Assembly: GCA_023401595.1 (NCBI GenBank)
Contig: JAEXDQ010000053.1
Location: forward strand, 96,401 to 160,400
DNA length: 64,000 bases
Source: Spirochaetota bacterium
GTDB taxonomy: Bacteria > Spirochaetota > Spirochaetia > Sphaerochaetales > Sphaerochaetaceae
Reading direction: 5' to 3'
Below the pieces are notes generated by a model that saw nothing but the letters and a program-made list of their open reading frames with translations, ran no database searches and was not told the DNA's origin. This document shows, piece after piece, positions 9,230 through 17,953 of this stretch; position 1 is the stretch's first letter; each line of letters begins with the position of its first letter. A program made the translations under genes and the position numbers.

Positions 9230-10504
9230 TTAACGGGCGATACGCTCCATGCCCATATAGGGAACCAGTCTGGCAGGAATCTTGATCGAACCGTCGGCCT
9301 GCTGATGGTTTTCGAGAATTGCCACCATGGCCCGGGAGACGGCGACCGCGGTACCGTTGAGCATATGGACGAATTGGACCTTGCCGTCCTCGTCTCTGTA
9401 CCTGATGCCGAGGCTCCGGGCCTGGTAGTCGGTACAGTTGCTAGTGCTGGTGACTTCTCCATATTCGCCTTCGTCGCCGCGGCCGGGCATCCAGGCCTCT
9501 ATGTCGAACTTTCGGTACGCAGGTGCGCCAAGGTCGCCGGTACAGGTATCGACTACCCGATAAGCCAGATCGAGGCCTTGGAATATCTCTTCTTCGATCG
9601 CGAGCAGCTGCTCGTGGAATTCATCGGACTGCCCCGGTTCGCAGAGGATGAACATCTCCAGCTTGGAGAACTGATGCACCCTGTACAGCCCTTTGGAATA
9701 CTGGCCCGCGCCGCCGGCTTCGCGCCGGAAGCAGTGTGAAAGACCGGTCATCTTGATCGGAAGCTGGCTCTTGTCGAGGATTTGGTTGCTGTAGTAACCG
9801 CCCAGAGTAATCTCCGCGGTTCCGACAAGACAGGTGTCGGTACCCTCGATGGTGTATATGTTACTTTCGGCGCCGCGCGGGTTGAACCCGATGCCGTTGA
9901 GTATCTCCTCTTTGGCGATATCAGGAGTGATGAACGGCATGAAACCATGCTTGATCACGATATCCATCGCATAGCGTTCCAACGCCAGCTGAAGCAGCAC
10001 CGCCTCATTCTTCACATAGTAGAATTTCGGTCCCGACACGCGAGTGGCGGTATCGAAGTCGAGCAGATCAAGCTTTTCTCCGAGCTGCACATGATCCAGG
10101 GGTTTGAAATCGAACTTGGGCGGTTCTCCCCAGAACTTGATCGCCAGGCTGTCCTTGTCTTCCTTGCCGATCGGCGCGGAAGGGTGGGCGTAGTTGGGGA
10201 TGGTGCGGCCTTTCTGCTGATACTCTTTTTCGAGTTCGTCAAGCTCCGCTTCCTTCTTCGCGATCGTCTCCTTGAGCGACTTGCCTTCGGCGATCAACGC
10301 CTGACGGGTCTCAGGGTCGAGCTTGCCCTTCATCTTCTGGGCGTTCTCGTTGCGTTTTGCACGTAGCCCTTCGGTCTCCTGCATCAATGCCGAACGGTTG
10401 TCCTGCAAAGCGATGACGTCGTCTACTGAAACACTCATGCATCTGTCGGAGATGTTTTTCGCTATTTCGTCCTTTCTGGCCTTCAGTTCTCGTAAATCGA
10501 TCAT
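9230..10504 (-). CDS. serS: Seryl-tRNA synthetase
   Basis: Class II aminoacyl-tRNA synthetase charging tRNA-Ser. The 424-residue product has the N-terminal long coiled-coil arm (about residues 30-100, rich in Lys/Glu with QQKGRTIPNYAHP after it) and the catalytic domain with motif 2 (HCFRREAGGAG) and motif 3 region (NGTAVAVSRAMVAILENHQ). The length is normal. A GGA-type ribosome site precedes the ATG. A small hairpin (10594-10611) lies in the 127 bases between this gene and proC upstream; no T-box is recognisable. Confidence 0.97.
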   Translation of the reverse strand: MIDLRELKARKDEIAKNISDRCMSVSVDDVIALQDNRSALMQETEGLRAKRNENAQKMKGKLDPETRQALIAEGKSLKETIAKKEAELDELEKEYQQKGRTIPNYAHPSAPIGKEDKDSLAIKFWGEPPKFDFKPLDHVQLGEKLDLLDFDTATRVSGPKFYYVKNEAVLLQLALERYAMDIVIKHGFMPFITPDIAKEEILNGIGFNPRGAESNIYTIEGTDTCLVGTAEITLGGYYSNQILDKSQLPIKMTGLSHCFRREAGGAGQYSKGLYRVHQFSKLEMFILCEPGQSDEFHEQLLAIEEEIFQGLDLAYRVVDTCTGDLGAPAYRKFDIEAWMPGRGDEGEYGEVTSTSNCTDYQARSLGIRYRDEDGKVQFVHMLNGTAVAVSRAMVAILENHQQADGSIKIPARLVPYMGMERIAR

Positions 10505-10631
10505 GTTCGTATCCTATTCTCTTCGTACCCATGGGTACGTTTTTTATTGTCGTTTCAGGTTTTCCACCCGTCCGTCATGATGCTATGATGCTCCAAAGGC
10601 CCGTGCCTTTGCAAGTCTCATTTCCTGTGTT

Positions 10632-11438
10632 TTAGTGTTTTCTCGCCATTTCTTCCATGACCCGTGATTTTCGCGCCGCCGCTGATACCGCCTCCATCAC
10701 CGTGGCGTCGAAACTCCCCTCGGCCAACGCTTTCATGCCCTGGATCGTCGTCCCACCTGCGGAGCAGACCATAGTCGCGAGGTCGATGGCGCCTTTGCCT
10801 GTCTCACACTGCAATGCGGCGGCGCTGATGCAGGTGTCCCTGACGATCGCCAAAGCGGTGGGATAGGGGATGCCCTCATCGACACCGCCCATGGCCAGGG
10901 CGTGGAAGAACTGGAATACATAGGCTATCGCCGAGCCGCTGATGCCGATGAACGCCGGGAAATCCTTCTCCGCGAGGGGGAATGCGCTACCACAGGAACG
11001 GGCGACCTCAAAGGCTTTTTCCACGAACGTCCCGTCGGCTCCTTGCGCGGGAGCGACGGCGGTCACCGCCTTGCCTACGGTCGCGGCTATGTTCGGCATG
11101 AAACGAACTATCTGGTCGGTCGCCAGTTCTTTCCGTAGGATTTCCAGCGGCACTCCAGCGGCGATCGATATCCACCGGCGGTTCTGTGAACCAGCCGCAC
11201 GGAATTCCCCGTACAACGACGGAAGCACCTGCGGTTTGACCGCGATCAAGAGGATATCGTTGTCTTGGATTAACTGATGAAGGTTGGAAGCTACGGATGC
11301 CAAGATGTTTTTGGCAAGGCTGTTGGCTTTCGTGACATCGTTGTCATGGAGCATAATGGTCCAGTCCTCCAGCTTTGAAAGAGCCGTGGCGATAGCTCCG
11401 CCCATGTTGCCGCATCCGATGAATCCGATTCTTGTCAT
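10632..11438 (-). CDS. proC: Pyrroline-5-carboxylate reductase
   Basis: Last step of proline synthesis, NAD(P)H-dependent reduction of pyrroline-5-carboxylate. 268 residues. The start is placed at the second of two ATGs (11438) because GGAGG is only 1 base from the first and 7 from the second. The Rossmann motif GFIGCGNMGG is at the N-terminus; VKPQVL, RFMPNIAATVGKA and the C-terminal GGTTIQGMKAL are typical ProC motifs. It completes the proline pathway with proA-proB of this window but is not in their operon. Confidence 0.95.
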   Translation of the reverse strand: MTRIGFIGCGNMGGAIATALSKLEDWTIMLHDNDVTKANSLAKNILASVASNLHQLIQDNDILLIAVKPQVLPSLYGEFRAAGSQNRRWISIAAGVPLEILRKELATDQIVRFMPNIAATVGKAVTAVAPAQGADGTFVEKAFEVARSCGSAFPLAEKDFPAFIGISGSAIAYVFQFFHALAMGGVDEGIPYPTALAIVRDTCISAAALQCETGKGAIDLATMVCSAGGTTIQGMKALAEGSFDATVMEAVSAAARKSRVMEEMARKH

Positions 11439-11535
11439 ATTCATGCCTCCATTTCAAAAAAGCTATCAGGATTATATAACGAAGACCAGTTTAAGGCTAT
11501 GTCCGGGGAATCCTTTTGTATGTTCTCTGACTGAT

Positions 11536-12042
11536 TCATCGGCTTGTTCCTGACGTTTCCCCGATAGGAAACGTTCCTGTCTCCGACAATCCAGGGAAGT
11601 CCTGTTGCCTCATGTACTCATAGGTAGCGATTGCGACGCTATTGGAAAGATTCAGGGAACGGGCCTCCGCACGCATCGGAATCCTGAGTGTTCGGGCCTC
11701 ATGCGCCAGCAGGAACGTTTCATCGATTCCCGTGGACTCCCGTCCGAATACCAGCCAGACATCCTGTGGATAAGAGACTTCATGATAGGCGTGATTTGCC
11801 TTCTTGGTAAAAAAATAGAGGTTTTCATCGCCATGCTGTTCCATGAACGTGGCTATGGATTCATGTTCGACGATTGTGACGAGCGACCAGTAGTCAAGAC
11901 CCGCCCGTCTGAGATGTTTTTCATCCAGGCTGTATCCCAACGGATGCACGAGATGAAGCTGTGCGCCGACGGCGGCGCAGGTTCTCGCTATGTTCCCTGT
12001 GTTTTGAGGTATTTCCGGTTCAAAAAGTACGATGTGCAACAT
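11536..12042 (-). CDS. trmL: tRNA (cytidine/uridine-34-2'-O)-methyltransferase TrmL
   Basis: SPOUT-class methyltransferase that modifies the wobble base of tRNA-Leu. 168 residues, slightly longer than the usual 150-160. The diagnostic motifs are EPEIPQNTGNIART at the N-terminus, LVFGRESTGI in the middle and LNLSNSVAIATYEYMRQ at the knot-forming C-terminus. It is monocistronic on the minus strand, 97 bases upstream of proC. The ribosome site is weak. Confidence 0.93.
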   Translation of the reverse strand: MLHIVLFEPEIPQNTGNIARTCAAVGAQLHLVHPLGYSLDEKHLRRAGLDYWSLVTIVEHESIATFMEQHGDENLYFFTKKANHAYHEVSYPQDVWLVFGRESTGIDETFLLAHEARTLRIPMRAEARSLNLSNSVAIATYEYMRQQDFPGLSETGTFPIGETSGTSR

Positions 12043-12224
12043 AACGGTAATCTATCATCAACCGTCGGGCTTGGTAAATGCCGTCATATCCGTTTTTACT
12101 TCGGCGGCGGTACCTGTCGCACGGCGTAAGGCGTACTGTGCGATTGTATAGCGGAGAGGAGCCGACGGCGGGAGGGCCGACAAAAAGGTATGACGGAGAA
12201 TGCATGACGGAGAAGGATCCTCCG

Positions 12225-12863
12225 CTAGCTGATGCCTCTTCGGATCGGGTGCCTGACGACGGTCTTCTGTTTCGCGGCATCTCCTTTCCTAGGGTCGGAA
12301 AGGTAGATTTCATGGTGATATCTTCGCGGTGTGATATCGAGCGCATAGCCGTTTTCAACGGCGTAGGCATCCATCAGGCTGACTGTGGCGGGTTCTGCAT
12401 CATATGTGCCGAGATGCATGCATTGGACGCATAGTCCTTCATGGTACGGGAAGTATTCGACGGTTGAAAAATCCTGCTTCTTCTTGCTCGTCGCTTCTGC
12501 GATGGCCCATTCGAAATCTTGTTTCATGACGAAATCGGGCAACCTGATCATGGATATCCAATGAAAGGTCTCCTTGCGGGAGTAGTCGATGCCGGTGGTA
12601 TCCGGTTGCCACCACAATCCTTCCAGCGGCGGAACCACGTATTCAAAATAACCGTCGATCTTGTGCGAGCCCTTGTAGCTCATCTTGATGGTGAAGGCAA
12701 TGGCGTAGAGTAGCCCGACCGAGCGTTTATAGACACCGTCTTCTGTATTCGGGTCTCCCGTTCCTCTGACTGCGATATAGTTCATCGGCGGGATTTCGAC
12801 GATACCGGGCGTGCGCGGTGGCTGGTAGTATTCTTTGTATTCCTTTTTATAATCGAACGCCAT
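12225..12863 (-). CDS. GyrI-like small-molecule-binding domain protein
   Basis: 212 residues from the ATG at 12863 (GGAGAG 8 bases upstream; protein begins MAFDYKKEYKE). It matches the stand-alone GyrI-like/SRPBCC-associated group annotated as GyrI-like small molecule binding domain, with IVEIPPMNYIAVRGTGDPN, then YAIAFTIKM, and the C-terminal LDITPRRYHHEIYLSDPRK that closes the double SHS2 fold. The domain binds hydrophobic or cationic drugs in multidrug regulators; here there is no DNA-binding domain. No partner gene is adjacent. The precise role is unknown. Confidence 0.8.
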   Translation of the reverse strand: MAFDYKKEYKEYYQPPRTPGIVEIPPMNYIAVRGTGDPNTEDGVYKRSVGLLYAIAFTIKMSYKGSHKIDGYFEYVVPPLEGLWWQPDTTGIDYSRKETFHWISMIRLPDFVMKQDFEWAIAEATSKKKQDFSTVEYFPYHEGLCVQCMHLGTYDAEPATVSLMDAYAVENGYALDITPRRYHHEIYLSDPRKGDAAKQKTVVRHPIRRGIS

Positions 12864-13446
12864 GGATATGCTCTCCTTCCTGCCGTTTCTTGCGGGCATA
12901 TCGGCAGTATACCATAAGAACTGGACAGAGTGTGTCAGGTTTTGGATTCGGTTCATACAGAAAAGTGGCGGAACTCTCGATGTGACGGTCGCATAGGGGG
13001 GGCTCCTATGTGGTGAATTTTACCAACATGGGATTCCGTTCGCAGGTGTTGTGGGGATATTTCACCGGCTGTGTGGAAGACGTTCGCCCCAACGCCGGGG
13101 AGCTTTGAATGGGTTCAGGCCTGATGCGTTCGGCATATCCGCCGCAAGCGAAACTGGCGAAATTCAGAAGATGCGTTCGTTCTGCCTCCTTTTACCGTTT
13201 GGAATGCCACCGCTAAAGACTTCGGCGCATGGTTTACAAGAATCCCGGATAATTGGGAAGATCCAGCCCGCCAGGGAGAATGAGGCTGGTATCTATACGG
13301 TTGGCACGGAAGTTGATTGACTGAACGAAAACTATGTCCGTCGGCGATGAGGCGTCGAGGGGTTGTCTCTGGCTTGGCATTGAGGTAGGCTAGAGTGGCT
13401 CTGTACGCCATGGATGTCCATCGGCGGCGGTATCAGGAGGATAATG
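12864..13446. other. Intergenic region without a recognisable gene
   Basis: 583 bases between the divergent GyrI-like gene and uppP. Short broken frames occur (for example 13125-13283, ending WFTRIPDNWEDPARQGE), but none has a start with a ribosome site and I cannot assign a family. It may be decayed coding sequence. Confidence 0.4.
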
Positions 13447-14274
13447 ATGGATTTTGTCGAATTGCTGAAAGCCGTGCTGCTGGGTATCGTGCAGGGAATT
13501 ACCGAATGGTTGCCCGTCAGTTCAACCGGGCATATGATCCTGCTGGACGAGCTGTTGCCGCTGCAGGTTTCCTCGGCTTTCAAGGAACTGTTCTTCGTAG
13601 TCGTTCAGTTGGGATCAATCCTGGCGGTGCTGGTACTCTATTTCCACAAGCTCAACCCGTTTTCTTCGACCAAGACCGCTGTGGAGCGGAAGCAGACGTG
13701 GTTGCTTTGGGCGAAGGTACTGGTAGCTTCTATTCCCGTCGGCGTCGTAGGAATCTTGTTCGATGACTGGATCAACAAGACCTTTTTCCGCTGGCAGGTG
13801 ATCGTCGCCGCCCTGGCGCTTTACGGCGTGTTGTATATCGTATTGGAACGACGGCGCAAAGGGACGGCTCCCCGTATCGCGACGTTGGAGGATTTGAGCT
13901 GGAAGGACGCCTTTGGAATAGGCTTGTTCCAGACGCTTGCGGTTGTTCCTGGAACCAGCCGTTCAGGTTCCACGATCCTTGGCGGTATCATCTTGGGTGT
14001 GGATCGGGCTGTGGCTGCGGAATTCTCCTTTTTCTTGGCGTTGCCGGCCATGGCCGGAGCGTCGTTGATCAAGATCGTCAAAATCGGTCTCGGTTTCAGC
14101 GCATTGGAATGGGCGGTACTGGCGATTGGATGCCTGTCGGCGTTCATGGTATCGCTGATCGCGATCAAGTTCCTGGTGGGATATGTCCGTAGGCACGATT
14201 TCAGCGTTTTCGGCTGGTACCGCATCGCTTTGGCGGCCGTTGTAACGATATTCTTTCTCGCCACCGGTCACTAG
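13447..14274 (+). CDS. uppP: Undecaprenyl-diphosphatase
   Basis: Integral membrane phosphatase of the BacA/UppP family that recycles undecaprenyl pyrophosphate, the lipid carrier for peptidoglycan. 275 residues from the ATG at 13447, with AGGAGG 6 bases upstream. The two catalytic motifs are visible: GITEWLPVSSTGHM near residue 20 and PGTSRSGSTI near residue 170, along with about eight hydrophobic helices. Over-expression gives bacitracin resistance in other bacteria. It is a single gene followed by the hairpin at 14389. Confidence 0.96.
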   Translation: MDFVELLKAVLLGIVQGITEWLPVSSTGHMILLDELLPLQVSSAFKELFFVVVQLGSILAVLVLYFHKLNPFSSTKTAVERKQTWLLWAKVLVASIPVGVVGILFDDWINKTFFRWQVIVAALALYGVLYIVLERRRKGTAPRIATLEDLSWKDAFGIGLFQTLAVVPGTSRSGSTILGGIILGVDRAVAAEFSFFLALPAMAGASLIKIVKIGLGFSALEWAVLAIGCLSAFMVSLIAIKFLVGYVRRHDFSVFGWYRIALAAVVTIFFLATGH

Positions 14275-14388
14275 AACCGGAGCGCAAGCGGTACGGTTTG
14301 ATGCTATGATGCGAGATTAAACGGGGTATCGCCGTAAGACGACGCCCTTTGTTGGGGCGCTCCGGGAGCTCGGGGCGTACTACGAAAG

Positions 14389-14425
14389 GACCGGTGGTTT
14401 TTTGAAATCACCGGTCTGTCTTGTC
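14389..14425. terminator. Hairpin after uppP
   Basis: GACCGGTGGTTT (14389-14400) pairs with AAATCACCGGTC (14405-14416) with one G-T wobble; the loop is 4 bases and the tail is TGTCTTGTCTT. It lies between uppP and the convergent gene at 14517 and may end either transcript. Confidence 0.5.
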
Positions 14426-14516
14426 TTCGTTGGGGGAAAGGACTACCTCAAGCAACCTTCGATTGTTATGTAGCTTCGATTGTTACGCAGCGCCTGTGGT
14501 TCTTTCATCCGTTCCT

Positions 14517-15008
14517 TCATTCCCCCAGATAGGCTTTGCGAAATATTTCTCCGCCGATTTTCCTGATCGTCGCCGCATAGTTCCCGTACCGGTTTTTTTC
14601 TTGTCTGGCTTGTAGCGGCGCCACTGCGTTCTCCGTTGTTTCCGATGCATAGTTGCAGAAGACGCCGAACATCTCCATGACATCTTCTCCTTGTATGTAC
14701 TGCTCGATCCTGTCGTTGAATTTGTTTCGCTCCACGCCCTCTGCCGTGACGTCCAAGGCGAGACGGTCGATGATCGTACCGATTTCTCCAGCGAATGGGC
14801 CTTCATCATCAAACTTCCGTATTTTCAGGCAATAGGCAAGGAACGCGGTGCATTCCCACAGCAACGGGGTGAACACCATGTATTGTTCCGTCGGGTCGTT
14901 CTGACCAAGATAAACTCCCCAGAGCGTGTCCCGTTCCGTATAGGCGCGCGCAAGGGATGTGGCGCAGTCGGAGAGGAACCGGGAGAACTCCTGATACGAT
15001 ATATTCAT
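14517..15008 (-). CDS. Hypothetical protein
   Basis: 163 residues, start supported by a strong GGAGGAG 5-6 bases upstream. I do not recognise a family. The protein is soluble, mainly helical in appearance, with an N-terminal ISYQEFSRFL segment, a central hydrophobic helix-like stretch (LLWECTAFLAYCLKI) and many charged residues after it; there is no signal peptide, membrane helix or cysteine motif. It stands alone, convergent with uppP. Confidence 0.7.
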   Translation of the reverse strand: MNISYQEFSRFLSDCATSLARAYTERDTLWGVYLGQNDPTEQYMVFTPLLWECTAFLAYCLKIRKFDDEGPFAGEIGTIIDRLALDVTAEGVERNKFNDRIEQYIQGEDVMEMFGVFCNYASETTENAVAPLQARQEKNRYGNYAATIRKIGGEIFRKAYLGE

Positions 15009-15251
15009 GACAACTCCTCCTGTCGGGGGCGTAGGCCCCCGTTTCTTGGAATACAGCCTCCAGCGTCTGTCCTCATATCGATTGTCTCCCGGATTCGCCC
15101 TGAAAGCAATCGATCTTTCTGTGTTTCGGAAGATATGCCTGCTTGGAGTTCGATGCGATGGATCGTGCCGCTTTGTCGATATGCATCATGATTAGCTGAT
15201 CAAGGAGAGGGACAAGGAGCGGAATGAATATCTTCTTATAAGCGGCGACGC

Positions 15252-15326
15252 TTTTGTTTTGTCCTATATCTCACCATGTCCCAGCAGTTCATCAAGGGCG
15301 TGACCGCCGGGGCCGTCAAGGGCTGA
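15252..15326 (+). pseudogene. Relic of the C-terminus of a sugar ABC permease
   Basis: The frame ending at 15326 reads QQFIKGVTAGAVKG then stop, the characteristic end of MalG-type inner-membrane permeases; compare ITKGVAAGAVKG at the end of the permease at 51548 in this window. Only about 24 codons before it fit (VLYLTM), and nothing upstream resembles the rest of the gene. I read it as the tail of a deleted transporter operon. The opposite strand is also open here, so a short match is the only evidence. Confidence 0.45.
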
Positions 15327-15456
15327 GTTCCCCGGTATGTCCGCGGGCGGTGACGAACCGGCCGGCTCGCTGCATTCTTCCAGGTCGCGCAGGAAATTCT
15401 CGATATCCTGAACGAAGGAAATAATCGGCGTATTTCATTTGTCAATGGGAAAGGGT

Positions 15457-15484
15457 GGGCGGTCCATATGGGCCGCCCTTGTCC
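15457..15484. terminator. GC-rich hairpin
   Basis: GGGCGG (15457-15462) pairs with CCGCCC (15473-15478) around a CCATATGG core, tail TTGTCCTGT. It follows the permease relic and precedes the tetR promoter, and may be the old operon's terminator. Confidence 0.4.
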
Positions 15485-15564
15485 TGTATATGCGGCGACT
15501 TTTTCTTCAAACTGAATCAAAAGACCGTCCGGCGGACCAAGGCGTAAAAACTTCGTGCGGCGTC

Positions 15565-15623
15565 TTGACAGCCATGATGCCGCTTGTGTATGGTATTTAT
15601 AGACCGACCGTCGGTCTATAAAT
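15565..15623 (+). promoter_or_regulatory. Sigma-70 promoter and palindromic operator of the tetR-MFS operon
   Basis: TTGACA (15565-15570), 18-base spacer, TATGGT (15589-15594). Directly after the -10 box lies a perfect inverted repeat with 13-bp arms (15595-15607 and 15611-15623; core TAGACCGA-CCG-TCGGTCTA), covering the transcription start. This is the standard layout for TetR autorepression. Confidence 0.85.
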
Positions 15624-15670
15624 AAATCATCAACTCAGTCAAAGCTGGAAACAAGGCAAGGAGAAGGGAT

Positions 15671-16297
15671 ATGCGGGTAGTGAAGGAACATGACGAACGC
15701 AGGAATGAAATTCTTGACGCGGCATCCCGGTTGTTCGTAGCGAAGGGGTATGCAAGAAGCACCGTCAATGACATTCTCGACGCCGTGGGGATTGCCAAGG
15801 GGACGTTCTATTATTACTTCAAGTCGAAAGAGGAGGTCTTGGACGGAATCATCGACCGGGTGACTGAACAGGTCATGGTCAAGGCGGAAGCGATAGCATC
15901 GGATACGAGTCTTTCTCCCGACCAGCAGCTGTTCCGGATTTTCCTTGCTCTGAGGGTACGGGATGATGTTTCCGACGGGCTACTGGAAGAACTGCATAAG
16001 CCGGAAAATGCGCTGATGCATCAGAAATCGTTGAGTTCGATGATTGCCCAAGTCACCCCCGTCCTTGTCGGGGTGGTAGAACGGGGCAATGCGGACGGAG
16101 TGTTCCATTCGGAGTTTCCCCGGCAGTACATGCAATGCTTTTTGACTATCGTCACGACCGTGCTGGATGAAGGGATTACCCCGATGTCGTCGTCGGAACG
16201 CACACAGATGTTCGAGGCCGTCATTTCTCTGCTTGGTAAAATGCTGGGTATCCCCTGTGAACCGCTTTGGGAACTTGTGCAGCAGCATTGGGATTGA
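15671..16297 (+). CDS. TetR-family transcriptional repressor
   Basis: 208 residues. The N-terminal TetR helix-turn-helix is clear: ILDAASRLFVAKGYARSTV then DAVGIAKGTFYYYFKSKEE. The C-terminal ligand domain is unassigned. AAGGAG lies 7 bases before the ATG. The perfect palindrome on its own promoter strongly suggests autorepression. The MFS gene follows after 16 bases, so the regulator probably controls its own efflux operon in response to a drug or metabolite exported by the pump. Confidence 0.93.
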   Translation: MRVVKEHDERRNEILDAASRLFVAKGYARSTVNDILDAVGIAKGTFYYYFKSKEEVLDGIIDRVTEQVMVKAEAIASDTSLSPDQQLFRIFLALRVRDDVSDGLLEELHKPENALMHQKSLSSMIAQVTPVLVGVVERGNADGVFHSEFPRQYMQCFLTIVTTVLDEGITPMSSSERTQMFEAVISLLGKMLGIPCEPLWELVQQHWD

Positions 16298-16313
16298 CGG
16301 GAACGGTGCGGGT

Positions 16314-17579
16314 ATGAAAAAATTTTTGACCATCTGGGCCGGTGAACTGGTTTCGAACATCGGTAGCGGAATGACGGCCTTCGCCCTTTCCATCTATGTC
16401 CTCCAGCTTACCGGAAGCGTCACATGGGTATCCGTGGTGACGATGCTCGCATACCTTCCGACGATTCTGCTGAACCCGCTCGGAGGGTTGCTCGCCGACC
16501 GGTTCGACCGCCGTCTGATGATGATCTGCGGCGACCTGTTCTCCGCGCTGGGGCTCCTCTATATCTTGATCGGCATCAAGACTGGACATGGAGGACTCGG
16601 CCCGGTTCTTGTCGGGGTGACGGTCAATTCCGTATTCATCTCTTTGCTCGACCCATCCTACAAAGCCACTGTGACCGACCTGTTGACCGCCGAGGAGTAT
16701 GCGAAGGCGAGCGGTCTGGTTCAGATGGCGTCGAACGCCAAATATCTGGTTTCTCCGGCGCTCGCGGGACTGCTCCTAAGTGTCGCCGATATCAGTGTGG
16801 TTCTCGTGATCGATATCTGCACCATATTCGTAACGGTTCTCACAGTCTCGGTCGTCAGAAAAAGCATGGCGGTCGTCAAGCCCAGAAGCGGCGAGTTCCA
16901 TTTCTTCGGGGAGATGAAGGAGGGCCTGCGGGCGATCACCGCCAATCGGGGCGTAGCGCTGCTCGTGGCGCTCATGGCGTTCATGTGCTTCTTCATCGGG
17001 TTCATCCAGACGTTGATGGTTCCGATGATCCTGCCGTTGAGCGATGCCCGGACCGTCGGAATTTTTGAATCGATCAGCGCCATAGGGATGCTGGCGGGGA
17101 GCGTCGTGATCGGCATTCATGGAATCAAGCGACATCATGCGCGAATCCTCGTAATCGCCTTGATCTTCTGCGGCGGGTTCATGGCTTTGACGGGGTGCGG
17201 TACGAACTTGTGTTTCATCCTGATAGCCTGCGTACTGTTTTTCGCTACGCTTCCGTTCGTCAATACCTGCGCCGACGTGTTGATTCGCGTGAGTATCCCG
17301 AACGATGCGCAGGGTCGTGCCTGGGGCATGATCAGCCTGTTGACGCAGATCGGCTATGTGGTCGTCTACGCCAGCTGCGGCGTTCTCGCCGACCATGTGT
17401 TTGAACCGATGCTTTTGGAGGACGGCGTCCTGGCGCATAGTGTGGGACGGATTATTGGAACGGGCCCGGGGAGGGGGATCGGTTTCATGCTGGTTCTCGC
17501 GGGAATCGCCATGGTGGTGGTCGCCATCGTCCTTGGCACCCGCAGGAGCATCCAGACGATCAAGGTCGGCGAACGATGA
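16314..17579 (+). CDS. MFS transporter (drug/macrolide exporter type)
   Basis: A 421-residue major facilitator protein with about 12 membrane helices. It begins MKKFLTIWAGELVSNIGSG, typical of the MefA/EntS-like (MFS_3) exporter group; the LADRFDRRLMM loop between helices 2 and 3 is the MFS signature motif A. The ATG at 16314 is chosen over an upstream in-frame start that would overlap tetR extensively. It lies in the tetR operon, and the next gene's ATG overlaps its TGA, so a third product was originally co-translated. A second protein of the same type is encoded at 23954. Confidence 0.88.
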   Translation: MKKFLTIWAGELVSNIGSGMTAFALSIYVLQLTGSVTWVSVVTMLAYLPTILLNPLGGLLADRFDRRLMMICGDLFSALGLLYILIGIKTGHGGLGPVLVGVTVNSVFISLLDPSYKATVTDLLTAEEYAKASGLVQMASNAKYLVSPALAGLLLSVADISVVLVIDICTIFVTVLTVSVVRKSMAVVKPRSGEFHFFGEMKEGLRAITANRGVALLVALMAFMCFFIGFIQTLMVPMILPLSDARTVGIFESISAIGMLAGSVVIGIHGIKRHHARILVIALIFCGGFMALTGCGTNLCFILIACVLFFATLPFVNTCADVLIRVSIPNDAQGRAWGMISLLTQIGYVVVYASCGVLADHVFEPMLLEDGVLAHSVGRIIGTGPGRGIGFMLVLAGIAMVVVAIVLGTRRSIQTIKVGER

Positions 17580-17773
17580 ATCTGAACCTGAACCTGAAGA
17601 TGCTCCGGAACGATTTTCGGCGGAACCGCGGGATCAACCTTTCCCTGGCGTTGTTCATGACGCTGGCGACCGGGCTTGTGGTTGCCGCGGCCGTTGTCGT
17701 GACCCAGCTGTTCGTATCCATGACCGGGATGTACCGGGTCGCGGATCCGCCGCATTTGATAAAAGAGTATTAA
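17576..17773 (+). pseudogene. Truncated FtsX-type ABC transporter permease (N-terminus only)
   Basis: About 60 residues fit the start of the roughly 780-residue ABC permeases of the bacitracin/macrolide export type: LKMLRNDFRRNRGINLSLALFMT, one membrane helix, then YRVADPPHL, where family members continue with FLQMHKG. The frame diverges near 17756 and stops at 17773, exactly where base composition drops to AT-rich. The ATG overlaps the MFS stop (ATGA). The remaining 700 or so codons are absent from the window, so the gene was cut by the insertion at 17757. Confidence 0.75.
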
Positions 17774-17917
17774 GCGAATCATTAAGGCTCCTTGTTGAAG
17801 TGCTCTTACCGTATGCAAAAGAACAGAAGCAATAGGCAATGTTCGTAATTGAAAATGCATCTTATCATAACTGTAAGTCTACAAATTGCAGATATATGAA
17901 AAACTGTTAGTTAAAAT

Positions 17918-17953
17918 TTGACAGTTTGCGATATAAAGTTTATTCTTTGCTTA
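17918..17953 (+). promoter_or_regulatory. Promoter giving a leaderless transcript for the DUF4143 ATPase
   Basis: TTGACA (17918-17923), 17-base spacer, TATTCT (17941-17946). Transcription would begin about 7 bases downstream, at or next to the ATG at 17953. No Shine-Dalgarno sequence precedes that ATG, which agrees with leaderless initiation. An in-frame TTG at 17926 would lie inside the promoter. Confidence 0.6.

Noticed and set aside
10505..10631. T-box leader before serS
   Set aside because: The region is only 127 bases and shows no AGGGTGGNACCGCG-like T-box sequence; only a small hairpin.
13125..13283. Small protein ending WFTRIPDNWEDPARQGE
   Set aside because: No start codon with ribosome site and a stop just upstream; cannot be assigned to a family, could be decayed sequence.
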